In this document: positions 43,904 to 52,275 of the stretch, one piece after another | Layout of the letters: the number at the start of each line of letters is the position of its first letter | How positions within the stretch are numbered: the first letter of the stretch is position 1 | Source of the DNA: Bacteroidota bacterium | GTDB lineage: Bacteria; Bacteroidota; Bacteroidia; Flavobacteriales; Weeksellaceae | Assembly (NCBI GenBank): GCA_023423715.1 | Contig: JAFAFC010000029.1 | Coordinates: forward strand, 62,001-126,000 | Direction of reading: 5' to 3' | Length of the DNA: 64,000 nucleotides | The notes under the pieces: generated by a model | Told to the model about the DNA's origin: nothing | What the model saw: the letters and a program-made list of their open reading frames with translations, nothing else | The model's database searches: none | Position numbers and translations under genes: made by a program

Positions 43904-46174
43904 CTAATAAGTCAACGCAAGCCCTACACCAAAACCCATATCGCTATCGTAGTGAGTACGAATACCAATGTTTTTATTGATAATATACTTAAGCTCTCCC
44001 ATATATTCCATATCAGTATTGACCATAAAGCCCGCTCTCAATCTTTTTGAAATCGGAATATCCTCACGCATCAACGACAATCGTACAATTCCATCGTGAT
44101 AAACTTCTGCCTGAAAATTAACGAGCATTGGCAAGGTGTACATAAACCCTAAGCTAAAGGCTCTTCGTGTGTCTTTTTCATTCTTTTGTCCGAATAAATT
44201 GGTTTCGTGTTCGTCCATTCCCATTTTACGGTAACGCCAGTCAAAACCTATAAAGGGCATAAGCCACTGCATTTTTCCGATGTATCTTCCTAAATGTGTT
44301 TCTACTTCATAGCCGTGCATATCGTTGTAGCCTAAACGCCATTCTGTACCCAAAGACCATCTTGCATTTTGAAACATTGCTTCGCCATCGTTACCATTGG
44401 TTGCAAAATCATTCTGTGCCATAAAGTGCGGCATATTGCTTTCTCGCTGTAATTTATTGTAGGCTTGCTTTTTATTGGGCAAATACGGATTTTGATAATC
44501 GTCAACAGCAAATACCCTGTTCATCCCCGACATCATATGGTAAAGTATATGACAATGGAAAAACCAATCTCCCTCTTCATTTGCTAAAAATTCGATGGTA
44601 TCTGTTTCCATTGGCATTATATCCAAAACATTTTTAAGTGGTGATTTTTCGCCTTTACCGTTGATTACCCTGAAATCAAAACCGTGCAGGTGCATCGGGT
44701 GGCGCATCATCGAATTATTGTAAATGGTGATGCGTAAAATTTCTCCTTTTTTTACAGGTATTTTATCGGTTTCAGAAAGTATTTTATTATCCATACTCCA
44801 TACATATCGGTTCATATTTCCTGTAAGGGTAAACTTCAATTCTTTGACCGGAGCATCTTTAGGGAGTTCCGTATTGTAAGGAGATTGTAACATTGCATAA
44901 TTCAGCGTTTTTATTTCTCCCAAAGCATTTGCATTGTAACGGTTGGGTTCATTATCCATATTCATATTGTGTTGGCTATGGTCTTCTTTAGGTTTAGCCT
45001 CTCCAGTAATTTCGGGATACATTACCACATTCATATCCATTTGGTTCAGGCTCATTTTCATACCCATATCGTCCAAATCTCCATTCATCTTCATCATATC
45101 GTTCATCATCTTCATCCCCTCAAAATATTTCAATCTTGGGAGTGGCGATATTAACTGTTTGATACCATTGCCTACAAAATAGCTTGCCGATTGTGTTCTG
45201 TCTTCGGTTGTGGCTAAAAACTCGTAGGCAACTCCATCGTCAGGAATTGTTACCACAATATCATAAGTTTCGGAAACCGCAATGATTAATCTATCTACCT
45301 CTACTGGCTCTACATCATTACCATCATTGGCTACTACTGTAATTTTACCGCCTGCATATCGTAACCAAAAATAGGATGATGCTCCGCCGTTTGATACTCT
45401 TAATCTTACTTTATCTCCTGCTTTTAGTTTTTTGCCATCAACTGTTTTTAAATCGGTAGTATGATTTCCGTTGATTAATATTTTGTCATAATACACATCG
45501 CTTACGTCCATTGCCAACATACGTTTCCATTCGTTGGTCAATTTGGTTTTGAAATTTCCCTCTCTGATGGCTTCCGCATAGGACTGTGTAGCGTTCTTTT
45601 TTATCGCTGCCCAATCATTGGCGTTGTGCAACATACGGTTAATGTTATCGGGATTTAGGTTTGTCCATTCGCTTAAAATGATGGGTACGGTAGGTAAATC
45701 ATCAATTCCTTTTCTAAAGGTTTTATCGTCATCACGCTTTTTCATCACAAAACTGCCATACATTCCAATCTGCTCCTGCAAACCTGAATGGGAATGATAC
45801 CAATGCGTTCCGTGTTGGATAATCGGAAAACGATAGGTGTATGTTGCTCCTGCTTCAATAGGCTTTTGCGTAAGCCAGGGCACACCATCTTCTTTGTTGG
45901 GTAAAAACACGCCGTGCCAATGCAGCGATGTACTTTCTTTTAACTGGTTATGCACTACAATCTCCGCTGTATCGCCCTCTGTAAATGTGAGCGTTGGCAT
46001 CGGTATCTGACCGTTTACCGCAATAGCCCTTTTTTCTTTTCCTGCGTAGTTTACAAGCGTATCTTTTACATACAGCTCATATCTCACTACTTTTTGTGCA
46101 AAAACGGATTGCGAACACAGCAGTATAAATACCGCTTGCAGCAACCTCATTTTACTATTTATGGGTATATTCAT
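43904..46174 (-). CDS. multicopper oxidase with C-terminal CopB-like domain
   Basis: 756-residue exported protein (signal about 1-26, cleavage near FAQ). Residues about 30-560 form a PcoA/CopA-type multicopper oxidase: HWHGVF and HWYHSHSG near the N terminus, then HPMHLHG and HCHILYHMMSGM, carrying type 1, 2 and 3 copper ligands. A Met/Asp/His-rich segment in the middle (MKMMNDMMKMNGDLDDMGMK and neighbours) resembles copper-binding linkers. The last 150 or so residues (WSLGTEWRLGYNDMHGYEVE to the end) look like CopB outer-membrane strands, an apparent fusion. It probably oxidises Cu(I) to Cu(II). Last gene of the copper operon. Confidence 0.92.
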   Translation of the reverse strand: MNIPINSKMRLLQAVFILLCSQSVFAQKVVRYELYVKDTLVNYAGKEKRAIAVNGQIPMPTLTFTEGDTAEIVVHNQLKESTSLHWHGVFLPNKEDGVPWLTQKPIEAGATYTYRFPIIQHGTHWYHSHSGLQEQIGMYGSFVMKKRDDDKTFRKGIDDLPTVPIILSEWTNLNPDNINRMLHNANDWAAIKKNATQSYAEAIREGNFKTKLTNEWKRMLAMDVSDVYYDKILINGNHTTDLKTVDGKKLKAGDKVRLRVSNGGASSYFWLRYAGGKITVVANDGNDVEPVEVDRLIIAVSETYDIVVTIPDDGVAYEFLATTEDRTQSASYFVGNGIKQLISPLPRLKYFEGMKMMNDMMKMNGDLDDMGMKMSLNQMDMNVVMYPEITGEAKPKEDHSQHNMNMDNEPNRYNANALGEIKTLNYAMLQSPYNTELPKDAPVKELKFTLTGNMNRYVWSMDNKILSETDKIPVKKGEILRITIYNNSMMRHPMHLHGFDFRVINGKGEKSPLKNVLDIMPMETDTIEFLANEEGDWFFHCHILYHMMSGMNRVFAVDDYQNPYLPNKKQAYNKLQRESNMPHFMAQNDFATNGNDGEAMFQNARWSLGTEWRLGYNDMHGYEVETHLGRYIGKMQWLMPFIGFDWRYRKMGMDEHETNLFGQKNEKDTRRAFSLGFMYTLPMLVNFQAEVYHDGIVRLSLMREDIPISKRLRAGFMVNTDMEYMGELKYIINKNIGIRTHYDSDMGFGVGLALTY

Positions 46175-46196
46175 TTTGATATTTTATTAATGAAAC

Positions 46197-46646
46197 TCAT
46201 TCCTGTTCTTTTAGCCAGTCGGTTAATGTTTTGATTTGCTCGTCATTCAGTTTTGCATCAGTATGCATCAATGTATATGAGGACAGGGGCATTTGCTTCG
46301 TTTCTATTTGTTCTTTGATTGAGTTTAATAATCTTTCTTGTTTCCTGTTTGAGTATGTACCCCATTCATTGAAATTCAAATCTTCTTTTGCGTTTTTGAT
46401 GTGGTTTTCTACCAATGCTCTTGCGGGCTGTACGTAATCGTACCAAACGTATTTGGTATTGTTGCTATGGCAATCGTAGCAAGAGGTTTGAAACATCGCT
46501 TTTATCTGAACAGGCATTTTATAGAATTGGGTAAAATCGGTTGTGTAAACCTGCCCTTTATCTACATTAAGGGCAGGCTGGTAAAATTGAATTGCAATAA
46601 AAATAAACAGCACTATTGCCAATATTATCTTTAGTACTTTCTTCAT
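46197..46646 (-). CDS. haem-binding domain protein
   Basis: 149-residue protein with one N-terminal membrane segment (about 5-20), likely an anchor. It contains the c-type haem motif CYDCHSNNTKY and belongs to the Bacteroidota haem-binding (Haem_bd) family, with a C-terminal KLNDEQIKTLTDWLKEQ. Probably a periplasmic electron carrier. It lies between the oxidase gene and the DUF3347 gene with short gaps, so it is part of the same operon and might take electrons from copper oxidation. Confidence 0.88.
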   Translation of the reverse strand: MKKVLKIILAIVLFIFIAIQFYQPALNVDKGQVYTTDFTQFYKMPVQIKAMFQTSCYDCHSNNTKYVWYDYVQPARALVENHIKNAKEDLNFNEWGTYSNRKQERLLNSIKEQIETKQMPLSSYTLMHTDAKLNDEQIKTLTDWLKEQE

Positions 46647-46647
46647 T

Positions 46648-47310
46648 TTAAAATTCTTTTTTTACAGAACCGCAGGTAAGCATCTGACTGCCGTAATATG
46701 GATTTTTTATTGCTTTAGCTTCGCTAATCCAAACAGCACCTTTGCCATCATTGTACATCGGGCAATAGTCCTGATATAATTTTTGGGTTGTTCCGAACAG
46801 TGCAATAAGGTCGGAAACGTCTTTGCTTAGCGATGCTAAATGTTCTCTTTGGTGTGCTATCTTTCCGGCATTGTCGCCAATATGCTCTGCGTTTTCCTGT
46901 GCATCTTCTGCTATCTCCATATATTGTTTATGTTTATTCGCCGGGATAGCTTTCATATCTACATTTTTTAAGGTAGTATATAATTGCTTTCCTGCGTTAG
47001 CAGCAGCTTTGTCGTTATCTGATACAAGTGCATTTTTTAAAGCCAAATAATCCTTAACAATAGGTGCAATAGAGAAGTTTTGCGCTACCTCTTTTACTTC
47101 TTGTTGTTCAATTTTTTTTGCTGTGGTATCTATTGATGCCATTGTACTATCCGTATCATTTTGTGTTGATGATGGCAAGTTTTGAGTTCCGGATATTGTT
47201 GTACTGTCATTGGCTTGCTGGTCGCTATTTTTGTTAGAAGACTGATTGCAAGAAACTGTAATTGCTGCAACCGTTGCCAGTGCGATGATGGAGAAAAATA
47301 TATTTTTCAT
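46648..47310 (-). CDS. DUF3347 lipoprotein
   Basis: 220-residue lipoprotein (TVSC, Cys21 or so) with a Ser/Thr/Asn-rich linker up to about residue 75 and a helical DUF3347 domain. The C-terminal signature CPMYNDGKGAVWIS and NPYYGSQMLTCGSV holds conserved Cys, Met and Tyr and is shared with the second DUF3347 protein of the operon. DUF3347 proteins occur in Bacteroidota copper clusters and are probably periplasmic metal binders, though the activity is not established. Confidence 0.88.
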   Translation of the reverse strand: MKNIFFSIIALATVAAITVSCNQSSNKNSDQQANDSTTISGTQNLPSSTQNDTDSTMASIDTTAKKIEQQEVKEVAQNFSIAPIVKDYLALKNALVSDNDKAAANAGKQLYTTLKNVDMKAIPANKHKQYMEIAEDAQENAEHIGDNAGKIAHQREHLASLSKDVSDLIALFGTTQKLYQDYCPMYNDGKGAVWISEAKAIKNPYYGSQMLTCGSVKKEF

Positions 47311-47349
47311 TTTAATGCTATTTAATGTTGTTAAAGAAATTTTTGCGGG

Positions 47350-47871
47350 TTACTTATTTTCAAATTCTTTCAGCTTTCGCTTCATAAATTCGATTTCCTT
47401 TGCCTGTGTTTCGAGTATGTTTTTTTGCAACTCTATCAGTTCGGGGTCGGTTAGCTTTGCTTTTTCAGACATCAGCACTGCTGCTGCGTGGTGCGGTATC
47501 ATTCCTTTTACAAATTGTTTGTCGCCCACATTTATTTGCTCCCTAATGCCAAACCAAGAGAAAATGCCAATTGCAAGGGAAAATGTAATGATTGCCCAGT
47601 TGATTTTTTTGTTTTGATACATTCCTTTCATTATCCATAATTCAATGACCAACATTGCCGAAACCATCAGCAGGGTCATATATAAATTATTGATGTTCGG
47701 GATAAGATTATCCAATCTGTCTATCATAGCATACATTAGGAAGTACATTGCTGCGAACATTGCAACAGCCATTATAGCAAACCGTTTGTACATTGCTGAA
47801 GAATGTTTGCCGTTATGCCCGTCATTTGCCCCGTGGTGGTGCATATCGAGTTTGTTTTCTATATTTTCCAT
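47350..47871 (-). CDS. DUF305 domain membrane protein
   Basis: 173-residue protein. His-rich N terminus (DMHHHGANDGHNGKHSS), three membrane segments (about 30-48, 60-78, 90-108), and a C-terminal DUF305-type helical pair containing FVKGMIPHHAAAVLMSEKA and TQAKEIEFMKRKLKEF. The MIPHH motif is the DUF305 hallmark and suggests metal binding. Part of the copper operon, with short gaps on both sides. Confidence 0.9.
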   Translation of the reverse strand: MENIENKLDMHHHGANDGHNGKHSSAMYKRFAIMAVAMFAAMYFLMYAMIDRLDNLIPNINNLYMTLLMVSAMLVIELWIMKGMYQNKKINWAIITFSLAIGIFSWFGIREQINVGDKQFVKGMIPHHAAAVLMSEKAKLTDPELIELQKNILETQAKEIEFMKRKLKEFENK

Positions 47872-47882
47872 AACAGAATATT

Positions 47883-48767
47883 TTATTTATTATTAATTGT
47901 TTCCTGTACACTGCCACAGGTTAGCATTTGAGAACCGTAATATGGATTTTTAACGGCTTCTTCCTTGCTTAACCAATTTGCACCTTTCCCGTTATTGTAC
48001 ATTGGGCAATGCTGATAATAAACAGGTGTTTCCCGTTTTGATACCTTAGCCAATTCATACATATTCTTAGAAAGCAAAGCGAAAGTTTCCCTTTGTTTGG
48101 CAACATCTTTGGAAGCAGCAATCTGTTCGGCATTTGCCGTCAGGTCTTTCATTACTTTCATCCAAGCTGTATGTTCTTCATTAGAAAGTTTTGCCATTTC
48201 TACCGCTTTGATGGCTTTTACCAATTCGGCAGCTTTTGCAGATGAAGTACCTGCATCAGTTTTTACCAAAGCATCTTTCACGGAAAAATAATTGTCGAAC
48301 ACAGCTTTCAGTTGTGGTGCATTTTGGGCATCGGCAGTATTTGTTGCAGCCATTTCGTTGTGGTTATGGTTGGCGTGTTCGTTTTTCATATCCATACCCG
48401 CATCATTGGATTTTGCGGCTGGCTTTAATTCTCTGCTGTACTGGCAACATCCCGGCAATTTTGCATATACATCATCAGGTGCTAAGAATTTTTCGCTGTC
48501 GTACCCTGCCAAAGCTATACGTTTCAATATTTCGTCCTGATTGGTCTTATCGCTATCATAAGTGAGCGTAGCCATTTTAGTGTCTTTATTCCATTCTACA
48601 CTGGCTACCTTATTCACGTTTCCTGCTTTTTCGATAGTGGCTTTACACATACCGCAATTGCCATAAACTTTTACGGTTTCTGTTTTCGCATTCTTGATTT
48701 GTGCGAAACTGTTTACTGACGATAGTAATACAACGATTACCATCACTATTTTTGATAATGATTTCAT
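47883..48767 (-). CDS. HMA domain plus DUF3347 protein
   Basis: 294 residues when started at 48767, which gives a clean signal peptide (MKSLSKIVMVIVVLLSSVNSFA). The longer frame to 48851 would place it in the gap. The N-terminal half is an HMA-type metal-binding domain with YGNCGMCKATIEKAG, and the C-terminal half is DUF3347 with CPMYNNGKGANWLS and NPYYGSQMLTCGSV. A His/Asn/Met linker (NEHANHNHNEM) sits between. Probably a periplasmic copper-binding or transfer protein. Confidence 0.9.
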   Translation of the reverse strand: MKSLSKIVMVIVVLLSSVNSFAQIKNAKTETVKVYGNCGMCKATIEKAGNVNKVASVEWNKDTKMATLTYDSDKTNQDEILKRIALAGYDSEKFLAPDDVYAKLPGCCQYSRELKPAAKSNDAGMDMKNEHANHNHNEMAATNTADAQNAPQLKAVFDNYFSVKDALVKTDAGTSSAKAAELVKAIKAVEMAKLSNEEHTAWMKVMKDLTANAEQIAASKDVAKQRETFALLSKNMYELAKVSKRETPVYYQHCPMYNNGKGANWLSKEEAVKNPYYGSQMLTCGSVQETINNK

Positions 48768-48860
48768 TTTGAAAATTTTTAATTTAGTAAGATAAACAAA
48801 GATTGTGCGAAAACTAAATAGCTTTCGACAAGACATATTTGTGGCTATCAAGCCACCGTT

Positions 48861-49253
48861 TTAGCTTATTTTAGGCGGTTGCCAAATGGAAGAGTAGCCC
48901 GAAGAATAGTAGGCTTGTTTGAACCCGAATTTTTGCTTTTTAGTTTCGGCAAAAGGGGTTGTTACTTTTAAATCTATTGGTATTTGTAAACTAACAGAAG
49001 ATGAAGAAGTACTACATCCACAAGAGCCGTGTTTACAATTGCCGTCGCAGTCGTGACCATCCTTACATTTTTTACAAGACTTGTCCTTGCAACTGTCTTT
49101 ATGGTGAGATTTTTCAGATTTTTCTTTTGAGCAACTTTTTTGTTCTGTCTTAGCTGTTTTTTTTGCACAAGCATAGCTTATGCTTGGTATTAGGAAAAAG
49201 CCCAAACACAATAAGATGACAAAGCTGATATGTTTACTCAAATTTTTCAACAC
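48861..49253 (-). CDS. Cys/His-rich exported protein of the copper block
   Basis: 130-residue protein with an N-terminal signal (about 1-29, ending SYACA). The mature N terminus is extraordinarily rich in Cys, Lys and His: CSKEKSEKSHHKDSCKDK and CKKCKDGHDCDGNCKHGS, eleven cysteines within about 55 residues. The C-terminal part is a Ser/Gln/Tyr-rich tail without cysteine. Presumed periplasmic metallothionein-like chelator. First gene of the DUF3347-oxidase operon. Confidence 0.85.
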   Translation of the reverse strand: MLKNLSKHISFVILLCLGFFLIPSISYACAKKTAKTEQKSCSKEKSEKSHHKDSCKDKSCKKCKDGHDCDGNCKHGSCGCSTSSSSVSLQIPIDLKVTTPFAETKKQKFGFKQAYYSSGYSSIWQPPKIS

Positions 49254-49308
49254 TACAAAATTATGAAATTATTTCTTTTAATTGCTATCTTTTGCATTTC
49301 ATAAACTT

Positions 49309-49316
49309 CAAATATA
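49309..49316 (-). promoter_or_regulatory. -7 promoter box for the copper oxidase operon
   Basis: The reverse strand reads TATATTTG, exact consensus, 56 bases before the Cys-rich gene ATG. A second exact box (TAATTTTG, 49256-49263) is too close to the ATG to be the main one. Confidence 0.55.
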
Positions 49317-49337
49317 GAATTTCAGATAAAAATGTTT

Positions 49338-49362
49338 AAATGACATATTTCTATTGTCATTT
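49338..49362. promoter_or_regulatory. candidate operator palindrome upstream of copper oxidase operon
   Basis: AAATGACA (49338-49345) and TGTCATTT (49355-49362) form an 8-base inverted repeat with 9-base spacer, centred about 45 bases upstream of the expected transcription start. A longer-spaced AAATACCT/AGGTATTT pair (49378-49436) lies further upstream. Nothing else is seen in this 194-base gap. Confidence 0.5.
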
Positions 49363-49447
49363 TTATGCTCCTTGAGTAAATACCTATTTAATTATCTGTT
49401 GTAATTGTTATAAACTATCTAATCAAACAGGTATTTATAGGTTAAAA

Positions 49448-49672
49448 TTATTTTTTGATTAGTGGTTCTATTGTAAAGCCTGCTTTCTTAACCGTATCTA
49501 TAATTTCCTGTTCGGTCATTCCTTCCGATTTCACGGTCAATACTTTGTCTTTATTTGTTGTGTCCACTTCCCAATGACAGATGCCATCAGCATTATCCAA
49601 ATGTGGTTTTACTGATGCTACGCAACCACCACAATTAATATTTGTTTTGAATTGAAGATTTTTATTTTCCAT
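49448..49672 (-). CDS. HMA-domain copper chaperone (CopZ-like)
   Basis: 74-residue single heavy-metal-associated domain. Metal site NINCGGCVASVKP (CGGC; Cys14 and Cys17) and a C-terminal TVKKAGFTIEP helix complete the ferredoxin-like fold. Cytoplasmic, no signal. It likely delivers Cu(I) to the adjacent ATPase. It has its own promoter, which shares a two-block motif with the ATPase promoter. Confidence 0.93.
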   Translation of the reverse strand: MENKNLQFKTNINCGGCVASVKPHLDNADGICHWEVDTTNKDKVLTVKSEGMTEQEIIDTVKKAGFTIEPLIKK

Positions 49673-49705
49673 TTTTTTACTGTTTTAGAATGTTATTTAT
49701 TGATA

Positions 49706-49768
49706 CAAATTTCGGTACGATGCCATTCTGTATTATTGTGGAATTTCTTATTTGATTTGTGAGATTTA
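49706..49768 (-). promoter_or_regulatory. copper chaperone promoter with shared two-block motif
   Basis: Reverse strand: TAAATCTCACAAATCA (49753-49768), eight bases, ATTCCACAATA (49734-49744), then 24 bases to TTTG of the -7 box (GAAATTTG, 49706-49713). The same blocks and both spacings recur upstream of the copper ATPase gene. Confidence 0.7.
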
Positions 49769-49773
49769 CTGTT

Positions 49774-52188
49774 TTACTTTTTCCACTTCAACCGCAAGCT
49801 GTTAGTTACTACACTCACGCTACTCAATGCCATTGCTGCACCTGCAATCATCGGGTTTAATAGGAAACCGTTTATCGGATAGAGAATACCTGCCGCAATG
49901 GGAATACCTATTAAATTATAGATAAATGCCCAAAACAGATTTTGCTTAATGGTGGCTACGGTTTGTTTTGACAATTTTATTGCCTGCGGTATTTTAGTCA
50001 GGTCTGATGAAATGATGGTCATTTTGGCGACGTCCATTGCAATGTCCGAACCTTTGCCCATTGCTATACTCACATCGGCTGTTGCCAAAGCGGTACTGTC
50101 ATTAATACCGTCCCCAACCATTGCCACTACTTTACCTTTACTTTGTAATTCTTTTACAAAATCTGCTTTGTGCTGTGGCAATACTTCTGCTTTGTAATGC
50201 TTAATGCCTGTTTGCTCCGCAATGGCTTTGGCTGTAGCTTCGTTGTCGCCTGTCAGCATATACAGGTCAATGCCCATTTCCTGCATTTGGCGGATGGCTT
50301 CTACCGATGTTTCTTTAATCTTGTCTGATATGGCTAATACGGAAAGTGCCTGTTTGCTGTCGGCAAACCAAATAACAGTTTTTGATTGTTTGCCCCATTC
50401 ATTGGCTTGCTTTTGTAATTGTTCCGCAATAGTAATGTTATTTTCTGCCAACAGTTTTTTATTGCCTACAAAATATGTTTCGTTATTATGGTCGGCTTTT
50501 GCTCCTTTACCTGTGATACTGTCAAATTGTGTTAAGGTTATGATTGCTGCTCCGTCCAAGTGTTTTACTACTGCTTCTGCCAATGGGTGTTCGGATTGCT
50601 TTTCAATGCTTAATAAAATGTCTTTGGACGCATCATCATTATTCAGCCATTGAACGCCTGTTACCTCTGGTCTACCCTCTGTAATTGTTCCTGTTTTATC
50701 TAAAATAATGGCATCAACTTTTTTGGCTAATTCTAAACTTTCGGCATCTTTTATCAAAATACCTTTTTCAGCACCTTTGCCAACGCCAACCATTATAGCC
50801 GTAGGTGTAGCCAATCCCAAAGCACAGGGACAAGCAATAACCAATACCGTAACGGCTGCCAATAGCCCCTGAACAATCCCGTTATCGCCTCCTAAAACAA
50901 ACCATAGGATAAATGCGAGAATGGCAATCCCTATCACAACCGGAACAAAGATACCCGCAATCTTATCCACCAATTTTTGTACAGGTGCTTTGCTTCCTTG
51001 TGCGTCCTGCACCATTTTGATGATATGGGCAAGCATTGTTTCTTTTCCCACTTTAACCGCTTTGAACTGGAAACTTCCTTTTTGGTTAATAGTTCCTGCA
51101 AATACTTTTTCGTTTTCTTTTTTCAGTACAGGTACAGGCTCGCCACTCAACATACTTTCATCCACGTAAGAACTGCCCGAAGTAACCATACCATCAACGG
51201 CAATTTTCTCGCCCGGCTTTACAAGGATAACGTCGCCTGCGTTTACATCCTCAATAGCGGTCTGTTTTTCCGTTCCGTCCGTTTGTATCACAATAACGGT
51301 TTTAGGTTGTAAGCCCATTAGTTTTTTTATTGCTGAAGAGGTATTGCCTTTGGCTTTTTCTTCCAGTAATTTTCCTAACAGAATAAATGCGACAATTACG
51401 GCTGCTGCTTCAAAATATACGTGGGCGTGTAATCCTCTTTGATGCCAAAAGTCGGCAAACAACATATTGAATACACTGAACAGGTAGGCGATACCTGTAC
51501 TCAATGCTACCAATGTATCCATATTGGCTGAACGATGTTTTGTCTGCTTCCAGGCATTGATAAAAAAATCCCTGCCCAACCACAATACAACAGGTGTAGA
51601 AAATGCCCACATAATTTGATTGGCATAAGGTATATCCATAAAGAACATTGCTATCACTACAACAGGCAATGACAGGGTAATAGCCCATACGGTTTTGGTC
51701 TTTAGCTTTTGGAACTTTTCAGCGTGGATAGTTTCTAATGTTTCCTGCTGCTTATTTTCTTCCTCAATCAACAAATCGTACCCAATTGACTGTACCGCCT
51801 TTTGCAATTTTGAAGCATCGGTCATATTAGGCAGGTATTCAACGGTAAGGTTTCCCGTAGCAAAGTTTACGGAGGCATTTATAACGCCCTCCTGATGCTT
51901 TACAATGCTTTCGGCACTGCTCGCACAAGAGGCACAGGTCATACCTATTACTGGAAATGTATTTTTTATGGTGGAAACACCATAACCTAAGTCTTTGATA
52001 GCTTTAACCGCTTCGCCTATTGCTTCGCTATTATCTACCGTGATAGCTGCCCTGCGGTTATTCAGCTCTACTTTGTGGGTTGCGATACCTTTAACCTGTG
52101 CTAATCCTTTTTCAACGATTAATGCACAATGTTCACTTTCTACATCTTCCAAAGGAAGATAAATGGTTTCTTTATTATTCGTTGCCAT
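49774..52188 (-). CDS. copA: copper-translocating P1B-type ATPase
   Basis: 804-residue copper-export ATPase of the inner membrane. Two N-terminal HMA domains: the first is degenerate (only Cys21 in SEHC), the second has the CASC site (Cys85, Cys88). The ion path motif CPC is at 453-455 in ACPCALGLATP, the phosphorylated Asp497 in DKTGT, the nucleotide-site motif SEHPLAEA and the actuator SGEP. The C-terminal membrane segments include an Asn/Met-rich final helix (YNLIGIPIAAG, MAGAAMALSSVSV) typical of Cu(I) pumps. It lies between the AraC-type regulator and the chaperone. Confidence 0.96.
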   Translation of the reverse strand: MATNNKETIYLPLEDVESEHCALIVEKGLAQVKGIATHKVELNNRRAAITVDNSEAIGEAVKAIKDLGYGVSTIKNTFPVIGMTCASCASSAESIVKHQEGVINASVNFATGNLTVEYLPNMTDASKLQKAVQSIGYDLLIEEENKQQETLETIHAEKFQKLKTKTVWAITLSLPVVVIAMFFMDIPYANQIMWAFSTPVVLWLGRDFFINAWKQTKHRSANMDTLVALSTGIAYLFSVFNMLFADFWHQRGLHAHVYFEAAAVIVAFILLGKLLEEKAKGNTSSAIKKLMGLQPKTVIVIQTDGTEKQTAIEDVNAGDVILVKPGEKIAVDGMVTSGSSYVDESMLSGEPVPVLKKENEKVFAGTINQKGSFQFKAVKVGKETMLAHIIKMVQDAQGSKAPVQKLVDKIAGIFVPVVIGIAILAFILWFVLGGDNGIVQGLLAAVTVLVIACPCALGLATPTAIMVGVGKGAEKGILIKDAESLELAKKVDAIILDKTGTITEGRPEVTGVQWLNNDDASKDILLSIEKQSEHPLAEAVVKHLDGAAIITLTQFDSITGKGAKADHNNETYFVGNKKLLAENNITIAEQLQKQANEWGKQSKTVIWFADSKQALSVLAISDKIKETSVEAIRQMQEMGIDLYMLTGDNEATAKAIAEQTGIKHYKAEVLPQHKADFVKELQSKGKVVAMVGDGINDSTALATADVSIAMGKGSDIAMDVAKMTIISSDLTKIPQAIKLSKQTVATIKQNLFWAFIYNLIGIPIAAGILYPINGFLLNPMIAGAAMALSSVSVVTNSLRLKWKK

Positions 52189-52212
52189 AATTGCTTGCTT
52201 TAATTAACAATA

Positions 52213-52275
52213 CAAAATTGGCTATTATATTAATGGACGCTATTGTGAAATTTTGGGAATGATTTGTAAGATTTA
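52213..52275 (-). promoter_or_regulatory. copper ATPase promoter with shared two-block motif
   Basis: Reverse strand: TAAATCTTACAAATCA (52260-52275; its first three bases are the araC stop), eight bases, ATTTCACAATA (52241-52251), then 24 bases to TTTG of the -7 box (CAATTTTG, 52213-52220). Block identity with the chaperone promoter is 15 of 16 and 10 of 11. Confidence 0.72.
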
